Shown: positions 45,207-54,386, counted from the first letter of the stretch. The stretch is DNA of 64,000 nt from Pseudomonas sp. (GCA_007713455.1 VMRT01000016.1:124001-188000), one strand, 5' to 3'. Notes: generated by a model not told the origin, from the letters alone. Program-made: numbers and translations.

Positions 45207-46772
45207 TCAGACGTAGCAGACGGGCTCGGAATCGCGCGCCGTCTGGCCGGTAACCGGGCAGTGGCTGGCGTAGGCGAAAAGGTCGAAGGTGCTTTGATCA
45301 GTGTTCTTGTCGAGGATCAGGGCGGGAAGCGTCACCGATCCGGCTGGCGTCGCCACCTTCGTCAGGTAGTCCGCCCGCGACAGGGTGTCGCCAGAAACCA
45401 GCGGCCGGCTCCATAGGCAGGCGCCAAAAACCTGGCCGCTGTAACGGTACGGTGATGGCTGCAGGTATCGGGCTGGCTGGCCGTCGGTGAACCACCATTG
45501 CTGCAGCTGCCGCGCGATGACCGGTGCCGGGTTGATCGAAAACCCGTAGGTGTAGGCCCCGCCCATGAATGCGTTCTGCGCTGGCCCGGTGGATGACAGC
45601 GAAAACGAGCCGCCGGGGTCGCACTGAATCGACACCGAGTAGTCCTGCGTCATCTGGTTGCTGGCGTAGGTCAGCGTCTCCGCCGAGGTTTCGCTGATCG
45701 ATATCGCGTGCGTGCCGATTACCGCTCCGGCGAGCTTGTAGGTCATGGTCAGTGTGCTGGTCCATGACTGATCCAGATGGAAGCTGCCGGCAAAGTCCTC
45801 ATCCGATGCAACCACGCTTGGCCCCGTATACGCCAGCGGCGTAGTCGACCAGACTGTCTCGGCGACGTTGTCCAGCGTCAGCTCCTGCAGTTGCCCAGCC
45901 TCGTTGTAGAGCATGCCCGCCACCCAGCCGGTGAAGCCCGTCCGCTCGGGTGATGGGACGATGTTGTGCACGGCCAGTGTTGCCGCAACGTCGCTACCTG
46001 GCTGCTGCTGAACCAGTTTTGAGCCATCCGGCTGCCGGTTCAGGTAGTAGCTGTCCGGGGTAGTCTGCGGGTTGTCCAGAACGGTCGTGCCCAGCGCCTG
46101 CGCGCGGGTCTTGCGCACCGTGACAGCAGCCGTGCAGGTAGCGCCCGGCCCGGCCAGTGTCATCTCGACCCAGCCGACCGCACGCCAGCGCCAAAAGCGC
46201 TCGTAGCCCTGCGAGTACTCCAGTGCCACCTCGAACACCGCCGCTTCACCGGCCGGGCTCGAGTGGTAGCGCTGCACCCGCGTCCCGGTCGTGCCGTTGA
46301 TGGCTGGCGTGGCCTGCCCCATGTTCGGCACGGCCACGCTGTAGGTGTAGGACTCCGGCTCGCCACCAAGCACGCCGAAGCGCGCCAGGGTGAAGGAGCA
46401 GGTGCCACCGCTGATGTGCAGCGTGGAGAGCGTGGTCGTGACTAGCCAGCGGTCACCGTTCGGGTCAATGTAGATCCAGCCCTGCAGTTCTTTGCCGTAC
46501 AGCTGATTGCCCGACAGGATTGCCCGGTCCCACCATTCCAAGCCGGCAGCGGAGTCTTCCGCCTGTTGCTCTGGCGTGCGCGTGATGCCCGGCGCGTTGG
46601 GGTGCTTGATCAGCGCAGTGCTGCCCTGCTGCCAGTGCTCGCCGGCCGGTTGCGGGTAAGGCATGGTCGCAGCGTTCGGCAAGGTCAGCTGGCCGCCCTT
46701 CACCAGGCCGTGAAACGGATTGCCGCGCAATGCAGTTGGCCGGCTCAGCTTCAGCGAGAGCGCATCGGTCAT
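45207..46772 (-). CDS. Large prophage virion structural protein, 521 aa
   Basis: A 521-aa protein rich in Thr, Ser and aromatic residues and with no low-complexity tail, probably a tail-tip component. It follows the 150-aa gene with an ATGA overlap and comes after the baseplate hub. There is no motif I can name. A phage tail role rests on position. Confidence 0.6.
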   Translation of the reverse strand: MTDALSLKLSRPTALRGNPFHGLVKGGQLTLPNAATMPYPQPAGEHWQQGSTALIKHPNAPGITRTPEQQAEDSAAGLEWWDRAILSGNQLYGKELQGWIYIDPNGDRWLVTTTLSTLHISGGTCSFTLARFGVLGGEPESYTYSVAVPNMGQATPAINGTTGTRVQRYHSSPAGEAAVFEVALEYSQGYERFWRWRAVGWVEMTLAGPGATCTAAVTVRKTRAQALGTTVLDNPQTTPDSYYLNRQPDGSKLVQQQPGSDVAATLAVHNIVPSPERTGFTGWVAGMLYNEAGQLQELTLDNVAETVWSTTPLAYTGPSVVASDEDFAGSFHLDQSWTSTLTMTYKLAGAVIGTHAISISETSAETLTYASNQMTQDYSVSIQCDPGGSFSLSSTGPAQNAFMGGAYTYGFSINPAPVIARQLQQWWFTDGQPARYLQPSPYRYSGQVFGACLWSRPLVSGDTLSRADYLTKVATPAGSVTLPALILDKNTDQSTFDLFAYASHCPVTGQTARDSEPVCYV

Positions 46773-47221
46773 GGCTGGGCAAACTCCATCACGACGGGCT
46801 CGCCGTTGGCGTCCCGCATGGTCAGTTTCTTCAGTGGCTCAACGTCCAGGCTAATCAGCCCGTCGCTGCTCGTGAGCGTGATGCCTGCGTAGTACTCGCG
46901 GGCCAGGGTTGCGCCCTCTCCCGCCGCGCCTTCGATCAGGGGGCTGGCGATGCCTGCCGTACCGGTGGCGGCCGGCGCCTTGTAATCCGCGCTGCTGCGC
47001 TGCGACGGTAGAGCACCAACAGGCGGCACCTTTGGCAGCGCCCTGGCTTTACGCTGCGGGCGCAGGAGGCTGTTGATGTCCTCTGCAACCGCCTCGCCAC
47101 GCCGTGTGGCCTCCATCTGCTTGCCTGCATCACGGCGAGCCTTTTCCATGGCATCGCCGCCACCCCGCCGGGCTTTCTCAATGGCATCACCGCCAGCGCG
47201 TCGTGCGTCTCCAAGCGCCAT
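46769..47221 (-). CDS. Prophage protein with N-terminal Arg/Ala repeat, 150 aa
   Basis: A 150-aa protein whose first 40 residues are about three imperfect repeats of a 12-14 residue unit (ARRAGGDAIEKARRGGGDA then MEKARRDAGKQME). The rest includes a proline-rich linker and a short beta domain. It sits between the hub and the 521-aa virion protein. The helical basic repeat suggests binding inside the tail hub. Function is unknown. Confidence 0.6.
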   Translation of the reverse strand: MALGDARRAGGDAIEKARRGGGDAMEKARRDAGKQMEATRRGEAVAEDINSLLRPQRKARALPKVPPVGALPSQRSSADYKAPAATGTAGIASPLIEGAAGEGATLAREYYAGITLTSSDGLISLDVEPLKKLTMRDANGEPVVMEFAQP

Positions 47222-47223
47222 GG

Positions 47224-48903
47224 TTAAAGCTCCAGCAGGTCATTGGGGATGCCGACGCGGTAGAGCGTGGCACCGGTTGGGGCGAGTTCGGCGCGATCGG
47301 CTTCCGGTATCTCCGGAGATTCCAGGTCAAACCGGCGCGGGAATGCTTCCTGGCCTTCGTTGTTGTCCGCCACCGACCAGTTGCCGGCAAAGCCGAGCTT
47401 GTCCTCGTCATAGACGGGATCAGTGCTGCGCCCGCCGATCTGCGTCGGCAGCGCAATCGAGGCACCCTCACCCGGATCAGTCGGGCTAGAGCCAAGCCGA
47501 GGCGGAATCGTAAGCGGGTCGCTTGTGCCACCGCCGCGCATGATCGCAATACTGAGCGTGGTCACCGCCGAGCCACTGCCCAGGTCGAACGAATCGACGA
47601 TACGCCGGCACTTGCCGCGGGCGCGCACACCGGAGCAATCCACCTCCAGCGTGTGGATCAGGTCGATGCCCAGCACCATGCTCGTCGGCGCCTGCCAGCT
47701 GAGCAGCGTTTCCCGGTTGGCCGATACCAGCTCGGTCCGCGCTTCGTTGGCGACCACTTCGAACACGGCAGCGCGGCGGGCGCCATCGATCACGTCCTGA
47801 TAGCCGGTGTCAGTGCCGGCCATCTCGCCTTCGGTCCACTCCTCGTCACTTTCAATCTGCAGCGAGGCGCTTTGCCGCTGAACCACCTGGCGCGCTTCGT
47901 CCTCGCCGTCTGGCGTGGCGAATGTCAGCGTGTAGCTCTCGGTCACCGTCTGGACCCAGCGGCGTCCGCCAGTGATGCCCGTACCAATAACCAGGTTGTC
48001 AAACTGGTTCACCCAGGCGATGCCCGTTCCGCACGGGTCCGGATCGCTGAGCGGCGCGGTCACGTAGCTCTCGCTGACGATGGCCTGGCCACTACCGGTC
48101 AAGGCCTCCTGCACCATCTCAATGGTCGGCAGCTCGTGCGAGTCCTCCCGCCAGTTACAGAACGAGCCGGCCGGCACGATCCAGCTGTAGGCCTGATTGC
48201 GCTGCCACAGGCGGGAGTACCGATAGCTGAACTCGACTTCGATCCGGTTTGTGGTGCGCGACAAGTCGGACTGCTGAAGGTCCAGCGTCTGATACAGCAC
48301 TGTGCCTTCGCCGAAGATGAAGTCCGGCGCGCCGGCATACCAGCTGGTCACGCGCATATCGCCAGTAGGTGAACAGTCCAAACTCACCGGCCGGGTGCTC
48401 AGTCGCTCCAGGGCGTAGTCCCAATGGCTGCGCCCCTCGACCTCCTCGAACACGTCCGCCGACCAGTAGCCGCCGACCAGCGCGTCAATAGCCGCAACGG
48501 TCATGCCTTCGACCCGCTGCTGCAGCTGATCCGAGCATTCGCAGCTCAGTAGCCGGCTGACCGGGTTCCAGTTGGCGATGCTGATTTGCCCGGTGTAGCG
48601 CCGGGCTTCAGTGGTGGCGCCATGGCTCGTGCTGATGTAGTCGATGGTGACCGGCCGGCCTTTCCAGTCAGGCGGCACCACAGCCACACCCGGGGCAATG
48701 TAGAGGTCAAAACCAGCGATGCCGGCTGCGCCCTCTTCCCGATCTACCGTTACGGTACCCGTCAGCTGAGACGTGAGGTTCACGCCGCCCACCAGCACGC
48801 GCAGCGCCCACACGAACGCCGTGCCGCGCACGATGTATTCGGGTTCAGCTGTTCCAGCTACGCCATTCAGCGGCACGGCGTTGAGTGGCGAGGCGTTGAG
48901 CAT
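47224..48903 (-). CDS. Phage baseplate hub-like protein, 559 aa
   Basis: A 559-aa protein following the tape measure and a 166-aa tail protein. The N-terminal region (ALRVLVGGVNLTSQLTGTVTVDREE) and its downstream VTIDYIS, RYTGQISIANWNPVSRLLSCECSD segment suggest the gp27-like hub fold of siphophage tail tips (distal tail or hub). The ATG overlaps the preceding TAA by one base. Assignment rests on position and general pattern. Confidence 0.65.
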   Translation of the reverse strand: MLNASPLNAVPLNGVAGTAEPEYIVRGTAFVWALRVLVGGVNLTSQLTGTVTVDREEGAAGIAGFDLYIAPGVAVVPPDWKGRPVTIDYISTSHGATTEARRYTGQISIANWNPVSRLLSCECSDQLQQRVEGMTVAAIDALVGGYWSADVFEEVEGRSHWDYALERLSTRPVSLDCSPTGDMRVTSWYAGAPDFIFGEGTVLYQTLDLQQSDLSRTTNRIEVEFSYRYSRLWQRNQAYSWIVPAGSFCNWREDSHELPTIEMVQEALTGSGQAIVSESYVTAPLSDPDPCGTGIAWVNQFDNLVIGTGITGGRRWVQTVTESYTLTFATPDGEDEARQVVQRQSASLQIESDEEWTEGEMAGTDTGYQDVIDGARRAAVFEVVANEARTELVSANRETLLSWQAPTSMVLGIDLIHTLEVDCSGVRARGKCRRIVDSFDLGSGSAVTTLSIAIMRGGGTSDPLTIPPRLGSSPTDPGEGASIALPTQIGGRSTDPVYDEDKLGFAGNWSVADNNEGQEAFPRRFDLESPEIPEADRAELAPTGATLYRVGIPNDLLEL

Positions 48904-49403
48904 TAGGTTTCTTCCCAGGTGATGGACCAGGTGTGCGCGGACGACTGCGACTTCGCCGGTTTGGTGGCAAATACCGAGTACACGGGCAACCAGGACACTT
49001 GGTAATCGGTAGCGCCTGCCACGGCGGTGACGGTCACCACGCCCTCATTGGTTACGCACGGGGTGCGCACCCAACGCCCTCCCAAGAAGGCGTGCGCCCA
49101 CGGCGCCAGGTCAGGCCGTGGCGTGCTGGTGAGCGTGAAAGTCGGGCCAGGCCCGACGATGTTGCTCACTTGCATGCTGCGCAGCTCGAGCGGCTGGCTG
49201 AAGTCCAAACCATCCAGCCCGGGTGGCATCAGGCCCGTGCCGGTGATGGTTCCGGCCGTTTTCTGCCAATGCTGCATCTTGGCTGCCGCGCCATCGCTCA
49301 TACGGAGCACGGTGCTGCCGCCGATGGCCTCTTCGCTTTGTTCCGGCGCACCCGCGTGCGCCACGATCGGCACACCGCCGAGCATGATTTGTGTTTGTGG
49401 CAT
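48903..49403 (-). CDS. Prophage tail protein, 166 aa
   Basis: A 166-aa protein, beta-rich, starting MPQTQIMLGGVPIVAHAGAP. It lies between the gene after the tape measure and the hub. A tail-tip role such as distal tail protein is plausible from gene order. No firm family is recognised. Confidence 0.6.
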   Translation of the reverse strand: MPQTQIMLGGVPIVAHAGAPEQSEEAIGGSTVLRMSDGAAAKMQHWQKTAGTITGTGLMPPGLDGLDFSQPLELRSMQVSNIVGPGPTFTLTSTPRPDLAPWAHAFLGGRWVRTPCVTNEGVVTVTAVAGATDYQVSWLPVYSVFATKPAKSQSSAHTWSITWEET

Positions 49404-49465
49404 TTCTCAGGCTCCAGAAACGACGAAGCCCGCACTAGGCGGGCCGTATTAAGGCAGGCTTGCTG

Positions 49466-49975
49466 TCAGGGAACGACAGGTACTGGCATTGTCATTACTG
49501 CGACCTCTGGTGCATTGCTAGCCCCAACCAACTCGCGACGACGCCAGCGTACGGCGGTCATGGCCTTTGATAGGTCAGTAGTAATCATGTGAACCCGCAA
49601 TAACACATAGCCATTGCTGCTCGGGAGGAACCCTAAGTCCTGAGGCTCGATATGGTTATCGGCTGCTATTTGCGCAGCAAGTTGGCTGCTAGGCAACTCG
49701 GGCACCTCCTGAATTGGCTCCACTAGCGACAGATATAATCCTTCAGTGCAGGCGTCATCGATCTGGACGGTGCAGAGCCTGTTCTTTTCTTCGATTTCTT
49801 CTCCGGTCAAACCAGCATCTTCAAAAACATGAATACGAACTGAAAGTTCTTCATATCTCGCTAGAAGCCGATCTACAGCTTGACCCGCTTCGGTCGCCGT
49901 TAAAAACGGACCGAAATGCGGGAGCTTCACCAGCTCATGCTTTGCCTCAACCGAAAATAGATACCTGCTTGCCAT
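49466..49975 (-). CDS. Hypothetical prophage protein, 169 aa, visibly lower G+C than neighbours
   Basis: A 169-aa soluble protein beginning MASRYLFSVEAKHELVKLPHFGPFLTA. It has a mixed alpha/beta character and no motif I can name. Codon use is less G+C-rich than in the adjoining tail genes (for example AAT, ATA and TCA codons are frequent), suggesting a separate origin. It overlaps the tape measure stop by one base. It could be an accessory (moron) gene or a tail component. Confidence 0.55.
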   Translation of the reverse strand: MASRYLFSVEAKHELVKLPHFGPFLTATEAGQAVDRLLARYEELSVRIHVFEDAGLTGEEIEEKNRLCTVQIDDACTEGLYLSLVEPIQEVPELPSSQLAAQIAADNHIEPQDLGFLPSSNGYVLLRVHMITTDLSKAMTAVRWRRRELVGASNAPEVAVMTMPVPVVP

Positions 49976-52047
49976 TAGGGTCCCCGATGCGTGCGTCCGA
50001 ACTTCCGCGCTGTATTGCTTAACAAGCGGTCAAACTGATCCGCCTCCGCAAGCATCGTATACGTTTCACCGCCAGGAAGCGTGAGATTGACGACGCCCCG
50101 GCTCGGGCCTGATGCCGCAGTATCTAAGCTCGCAACCGTCCCGACCATCCCGCCATCGGCAAACCGAGGGATCGGAATGCCGCGGTTGAGCATGTCGAGC
50201 GCGTTCTTGCCCAGCTTGCGCACAGCCGCCGCTCGGATGACGTACTCGCCATTCGAGAGGAGCGCCGGAATGCTATCGCTGGTACCGGTGCCAGGCCCGC
50301 GGATTAATCCACCGGTGGCGAACTTCTGTGGCGCTGGTCCTGGGTCTTGCAGGGTGTATTCATTTTCGAAGTCGTACTGCGCGCCGACCTTGACGATGAT
50401 TTCCCGCTTCGCCAGGGCGTCTAGCTTGGCCTGCACCTCGGCAAGCTTCGCATCGTCCATTTGAACGCTGACCGGCATATCTTCAAGCTCGGCAGCTGCG
50501 GATTTGATGTTGATCATCTCTTGCTTGAGATCCGCGAGCTTCTGCTCAGCACGACGCTGCTCTAGATCCTTGGCAGCGTTTTCGATGGCCTGCAGGCCCT
50601 TCGCAAGACCTTCAAAACCATAGGTGCTTTCACCAGCGGCCTGGAGATCTTCCAGTACTTTCAGTGCCGCCTGTGCTTGCCGTTGCGCGGCCTGCACATC
50701 ACCAGCATTCAGCGACCGCTGCGCTGCAATCTTGAGGTCCTGATACTGGCCAAAACTAGCGCCACCCTGGCCCCCACTTCGAAACTTAGCGATAGCTTCT
50801 GCATATCGCTGTTCGATACCAAGCCGATCCTGCTTGATTCGCTCCAGCTCGCTATTAACTTTCTTTTCTTCTGCGAGCAGCGATTCCCCCGCGGCTTCCG
50901 CTGCACTAACCAGGCGCCTTTGCTCGCCCTCTATTTCAGAGACATATTTGCGGCGAGAAGCAAGGTCTTCGTCGCGCTCCTCTGACGCGCCACCGAACTG
51001 GGCTCTCAATTGGGATCGAAGTGCTTCAATCTGAGCTTTGACCCTAGCCTCATCTTGATTGATTGAATCGGCGGACACACCTCTCAGTTGTAGCGCCAAC
51101 CGCTCAAACCAAGAGCCATTATTTAGTTTGTCACGGAGGCTATTTAGCTCTCGCAACTGGTAAATCATTAATGATATTTCGGTGTTCAATCCGCCAGCGG
51201 TTTGCTTTTCATCTCGAAAAAGGTCTAGAAACTCGCCGGTGGCAACCTTGTTCATCGCTGCGGCCAGGTCATTCATTCCCTTGGTGGCCTTCGATGAAGC
51301 ACCGGTCATCTTGTCGAATGCCCCGACCATTTCAACCGCAGCGTTATTCAGACGTTCTCCTGCGGTGCCGAATGTATCCCCGAGCTTTTCGAACTCGACT
51401 TTCAGCTTTGGTAGTTGCTGGATCAGAGCATCCGTCACCACCTCAGCCGTAAGTTGACCGGCTGCTGCCATCTCTCTTAGCTTCCCGACGGGGACTCCCA
51501 ACGAGTCAGCCAACGCCTGCATGAGGCGGGGCGCTTGCTCCGCTATGCTATTGAACTCTTCACCTCTGAGGGCGCCGGCCCCCAGAGCCTGACCGAACTG
51601 AGTGATTGCCGCAGACGACTCAGCGGCAGACGCACCTGAAATCCGGAGCGCCTTGGTGACCGCCTCCGTTACTTGGCCAACCTCAACCTGGCTCCGACCC
51701 GCGCCCTTCAACGCAGGCGTAAGACGGGTGTACAGGTCAGTCACAGATTGTAGGGACGCACCGTTTTCGTCTGCGATCCGGCGTACATCAGCCAGTGCGC
51801 TGTTGAACTCCTTCTGAGTGCCGTAGGCCAGGCTGAGTCTCGCTTCCAGTTGCTTGCTTTCATCTGCAAGACCCCCTAGCGCCTTCGCGGCGCCCGTCAC
51901 TAGCGCTGCCGAGAACAGCCCGACTATTGCCTTGCCAGACGAAGCAAGCCGCTTGTTCATCGTATCGAGCTGGCTGTTTACTTCCTCGAACGCCTTTCTC
52001 GAATTGTTCTTGCCGTCGATGACGAGCTGGGTTTTCACGATGGCCAT
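49975..52047 (-). CDS. Tail length tape measure protein
   Basis: A 690-aa protein with the N-terminal tape-measure domain (AIVKTQLVIDGKNNSRKAFEEVNSQLDTMNKRL, shown here as the pattern of that region, then AQFGQALGAGALRGEEFNSI). A long coiled-coil middle (about residues 300-560) and C-terminal LLSNGEYVIRAAAVRKLGKN follow. At about 1.5 angstrom per residue it implies a tail near 100 nm, typical of a siphovirus. It follows the frameshifted tail chaperones, the standard order. Confidence 0.9.
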   Translation of the reverse strand: MAIVKTQLVIDGKNNSRKAFEEVNSQLDTMNKRLASSGKAIVGLFSAALVTGAAKALGGLADESKQLEARLSLAYGTQKEFNSALADVRRIADENGASLQSVTDLYTRLTPALKGAGRSQVEVGQVTEAVTKALRISGASAAESSAAITQFGQALGAGALRGEEFNSIAEQAPRLMQALADSLGVPVGKLREMAAAGQLTAEVVTDALIQQLPKLKVEFEKLGDTFGTAGERLNNAAVEMVGAFDKMTGASSKATKGMNDLAAAMNKVATGEFLDLFRDEKQTAGGLNTEISLMIYQLRELNSLRDKLNNGSWFERLALQLRGVSADSINQDEARVKAQIEALRSQLRAQFGGASEERDEDLASRRKYVSEIEGEQRRLVSAAEAAGESLLAEEKKVNSELERIKQDRLGIEQRYAEAIAKFRSGGQGGASFGQYQDLKIAAQRSLNAGDVQAAQRQAQAALKVLEDLQAAGESTYGFEGLAKGLQAIENAAKDLEQRRAEQKLADLKQEMINIKSAAAELEDMPVSVQMDDAKLAEVQAKLDALAKREIIVKVGAQYDFENEYTLQDPGPAPQKFATGGLIRGPGTGTSDSIPALLSNGEYVIRAAAVRKLGKNALDMLNRGIPIPRFADGGMVGTVASLDTAASGPSRGVVNLTLPGGETYTMLAEADQFDRLLSNTARKFGRTHRGP

Positions 52048-52588
52048 CAGGAGAAGTCCTTGAGCAAGCGCTTGAATGAATCGGGCTTGATGTTTGCCGC
52101 GCGCGCGACAATCAACGCGACCCGAGTTGCTGCCCTATCTTCCTGGTCAATCGCCGCCAGAAAGGTTTCGAGCTGTGGCAGGCTGTAGTCCTGCACTTCC
52201 GCAAACCGATGTCCAGCGCTGATCAGTCGCTGGACGACGGCTCCCCATTCAGCGCCCTTACCATTGCCGGCAGGGCTTCGCCGAAAAAACCGGAATTGAC
52301 TCGCACCACCTCGATGAACAGCTGAGTAGTCACCGCTGCTGGGAGGAACCAAAGCTGCCACCGCTTGAGCGTTGTCGTTACGAGCAACACTCGCCGCAAT
52401 TCCCGACTATGGCTGCTGGCATAGCGGTTGATCTGCTGGACGCTTGCCTGGCTAAACAGCTCTATCAAATTGCCAGCAGCCTTACCGTAGCGCTCGAAGT
52501 GCCGCAGTTTTACCGGGAGGATTTGAACTTTACGCCCCATCACTTCAACAGTGACCGGCTTAGGAAACAGGATTTTCAACTCGCTCAT
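52047..52588 (-). CDS. Tail assembly chaperone GT fusion, made by -1 frameshift
   Basis: Translation of the upstream ORF up to the slippery heptamer TTTTTTC (complement of 52289-52283), then a shift into the -1 frame, gives about 180 aa: 102 codons in frame 0 and 78 in frame -1, ending at 52047. The -1 ORF has no good start of its own, has no ribosome site in the usual place, and ends in a helical segment (DSFKRLLKDFS). This is the conserved G/GT arrangement of lambda-like long-tailed phages. Confidence 0.85.
52223..52588 (-). CDS. Tail assembly chaperone G
   Basis: A 121-aa unshifted product that begins MSELKILFPKPVTVEVMGRK and ends EPSSSD. It carries the typical mixed beta/helical pattern of phage tail chaperones, with MGRKVQILPVKLRHFERYG. 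It lies directly before the tape measure gene, and the slippery site TTTTTTC lies 20 codons before its stop. It binds the tape measure during tail assembly. Confidence 0.85.
   Translation of the reverse strand: MSELKILFPKPVTVEVMGRKVQILPVKLRHFERYGKAAGNLIELFSQASVQQINRYASSHSRELRRVLLVTTTLKRWQLWFLPAAVTTQLFIEVVRVNSGFFGEALPAMVRALNGEPSSSD
52283..52289 (-). promoter_or_regulatory. -1 ribosomal frameshift site
   Basis: The minus-strand heptamer T TTT TTC fits the X XXY YYZ slippery rule in frame 0 (GGT TTT TTC), and after slipping the two tRNAs re-pair as TTT TTT. It lies where the G frame must switch to the T frame. Confidence 0.88.
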
Positions 52589-52604
52589 GCCAAACTCCGG
52601 GCAA

Positions 52605-52626
52605 TAAAAAACCCGCCGAAGCGGGT
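52605..52626 (-). terminator. Terminator below the immI-like cassette
   Basis: ACCCGC/GCGGGT stem (52626-52621 with 52616-52611 on the minus strand) and a TTTTTT tract. It lies after the zinc-ribbon gene and before the tail chaperone gene, so it ends transcripts from the cassette. It would also interrupt late tail transcription unless antiterminated or partly read through. Confidence 0.85.
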
Positions 52627-52660
52627 CATTGGTTAATTGTGCGAATGGGCCTCGGGAGCG

Positions 52661-53017
52661 TTACAAGCTCCGACCGACGCCAATGAATAAACCGATGCCG
52701 ATTGATCCGAGGATGTAGAGGATGATCAGAGCGGGGATTGCCGCGATTGCCCACTTAACCATGAACCAGACCATTGAGTTGAAACTCATCTTGATATCGA
52801 CGACTACTACAGGCTGAGCGCCCGGGTATTCCTTCACAACATCTCGGACAACGGGAGACATTGCCGCCAGCTCCGCCGCCCGGGACCGCTGGGTCTCAGC
52901 CTGGCGCTCGAGACTGCGCTTATAACCCTGGTAATTGATGCCGCACTTCACGCAGTCGTCTGGACTGTGCTGCATTTCGGTCAGCGTCGGTTCGTATCCG
53001 CAGTTTGGGCAACGCAT
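52661..53017 (-). CDS. Zinc-ribbon membrane protein, prophage cassette
   Basis: A 118-aa protein starting MRCPNCGYEPTLTEMQHSPDDC with a second cysteine pair in CVKC, a zinc ribbon, then a helical basic region and one or two C-terminal hydrophobic spans (MVKWAIAAIPALIILYI). A GGGAGGG ribosome site precedes the ATG at 53015-53017. Superinfection exclusion proteins often have this small, membrane-anchored form, which is a guess here. It lies downstream of the antirepressor, before the terminator. Confidence 0.7.
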   Translation of the reverse strand: MRCPNCGYEPTLTEMQHSPDDCVKCGINYQGYKRSLERQAETQRSRAAELAAMSPVVRDVVKEYPGAQPVVVVDIKMSFNSMVWFMVKWAIAAIPALIILYILGSIGIGLFIGVGRSL

Positions 53018-53111
53018 CAGATTCCCTCCCATTTGACATTGGGGGAATCTACCAATCGCCAGCACCAAAGCCCAGCGCTGGGCTGGGCTTTTAGTGGTAC
53101 GAAGGAGAAGG

Positions 53112-54386
53112 CTAAGCGCGCATGCGGCCCGCAACGGCGGACAGAATTTCTGGCAAGTGCTGTTGCTTCACGGTGAAACCGTCGCTGATAACAGTCGCCA
53201 GCCTGTCAGGCGTAACAACCAGGGCTCCCGGTTTAACCGTCTTCACCTCCATGCTGCCATCGGCGCTGAAGCCCAGAAGCATTCGGGTGTTCAGCAACGC
53301 TTCCAGCCCGAAGCGCTCGACAGCCGTGAGCTCCTGCTCATCGAGCAAATCACCATGAAGTGGCGGATGCTCCGCAACCGGCCGGGGCGCCACCCGCAAA
53401 GGCGGCTGGCCGAGAGCTTCACTGAGCTGCACGCCGAGCAGGTTGGCCGACGCGCCCTCCTCAAAGCCGCTCAGCCGCGCGCTGGCTTGCATTCGGGTGC
53501 CGAACTTGTTCTGCAAATACTGGGTGCCGACCGCCATCGCTTCAAGCGCGGCCGGCACGCCGATCAGCGCGTTGGAACGCATGGCCTTGTGAACAGGGGC
53601 CAACTCGTTGTGAGCACGTATTACCCGTTCACTTGCCTCGCATAGCGCGTACAGGCATGCCAGGTCGCGGTCGCTCACATCCATAGCGCTGGCCGGTAGC
53701 AAGCGCAGCTCAGCCAATACACCCCGCAACCAGACGCGGTAGCGCTCGGCGCGTTGCGGCTCAGCCGCATCGGCCGCACGCAGCGCAGCCTCGGGGCTTA
53801 TGTACACCACCTTCTGCTTGCCCCGCAGCTTGATGCACTTGTCCTTGTCGGGCAGGCCGCGGGTGATGCGATCGGAATAGCCACGGATGCCCAGCGCATT
53901 GACGATGTTGGCCGCGCAGAACCAGTAGCGCCCATCACGGCACAGCAGGCCGATGGGCCTGGTTTCGAAGGCCAAGCGGCGATGCTGCTCGTCAGTTACC
54001 AGAACGGGCTGGCCATGCGCGCGCTTCTCACAGTCGATGAAGTAACGGCGCGCTCTTCGACCTTGTTCGTTGTTCTCGACCATCGACAGCTCTTTGCCCA
54101 TGTCGAGGGAGAGATGGTACTCAGTGGTTGGGCGCCCGCCTTTAGGTTTTTCAGGATTTACTGAAAAACTGATGAAGTCCTGGTTTTCCTCGAATCCATA
54201 CTGCTCGATACGCTTCTTGATCCAGTCTGAGAACTGCCACCCCGATTTGAGAAATGCATGGAGCTCACGCCCATCGCACACTTGGCTAGGCAAGCCGCCG
54301 ATCTGGCCATCAAATACGCGCACCAGCTGTTGGGTGCCTGCGGACGTTGTGTTGCGTGTGTGTTGGGTTGTGGTATCTTTGCTCAT
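53112..54386 (-). CDS. ant: AntA-type phage antirepressor
   Basis: A 424-aa protein. The N-terminal AntA/AntB domain covers about residues 20-115 (VRVFDGQIGGLPSQVCDGREL, in part, through KSGWQFSDWIKKRIEQYGF and TEYHLSLDMGKELSMVEN). A second domain near residues 150-230 (WFCAANIVNALGIRGYSDRI) looks like a BRO-N or Ant-type DNA-binding domain. P22 Ant inactivates the prophage repressor. The start at 54384-54386 has a GAGG ribosome site. An in-frame ATG at 54459-54461 overlaps the Arc-like stop as ATGA with AGGAGG close upstream, and may be the real start, making 449 aa. Both are given because the choice matters for coupling. Confidence 0.85.
   Translation of the reverse strand: MSKDTTTQHTRNTTSAGTQQLVRVFDGQIGGLPSQVCDGRELHAFLKSGWQFSDWIKKRIEQYGFEENQDFISFSVNPEKPKGGRPTTEYHLSLDMGKELSMVENNEQGRRARRYFIDCEKRAHGQPVLVTDEQHRRLAFETRPIGLLCRDGRYWFCAANIVNALGIRGYSDRITRGLPDKDKCIKLRGKQKVVYISPEAALRAADAAEPQRAERYRVWLRGVLAELRLLPASAMDVSDRDLACLYALCEASERVIRAHNELAPVHKAMRSNALIGVPAALEAMAVGTQYLQNKFGTRMQASARLSGFEEGASANLLGVQLSEALGQPPLRVAPRPVAEHPPLHGDLLDEQELTAVERFGLEALLNTRMLLGFSADGSMEVKTVKPGALVVTPDRLATVISDGFTVKQQHLPEILSAVAGRMRA

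Noticed and set aside
49427..49444. GCCCGC/GCGGGC hairpin before the 166-aa tail gene as a terminator
   Set aside because: No T-run on either strand. It lies in the gap between two tail genes read in the same direction.
52047..52361. Independent 104-aa gene before the tape measure
   Set aside because: No ribosome site, and it overlaps the chaperone gene in the -1 frame with a perfect slippery site at the junction. It is better read as the T part of a frameshift product.
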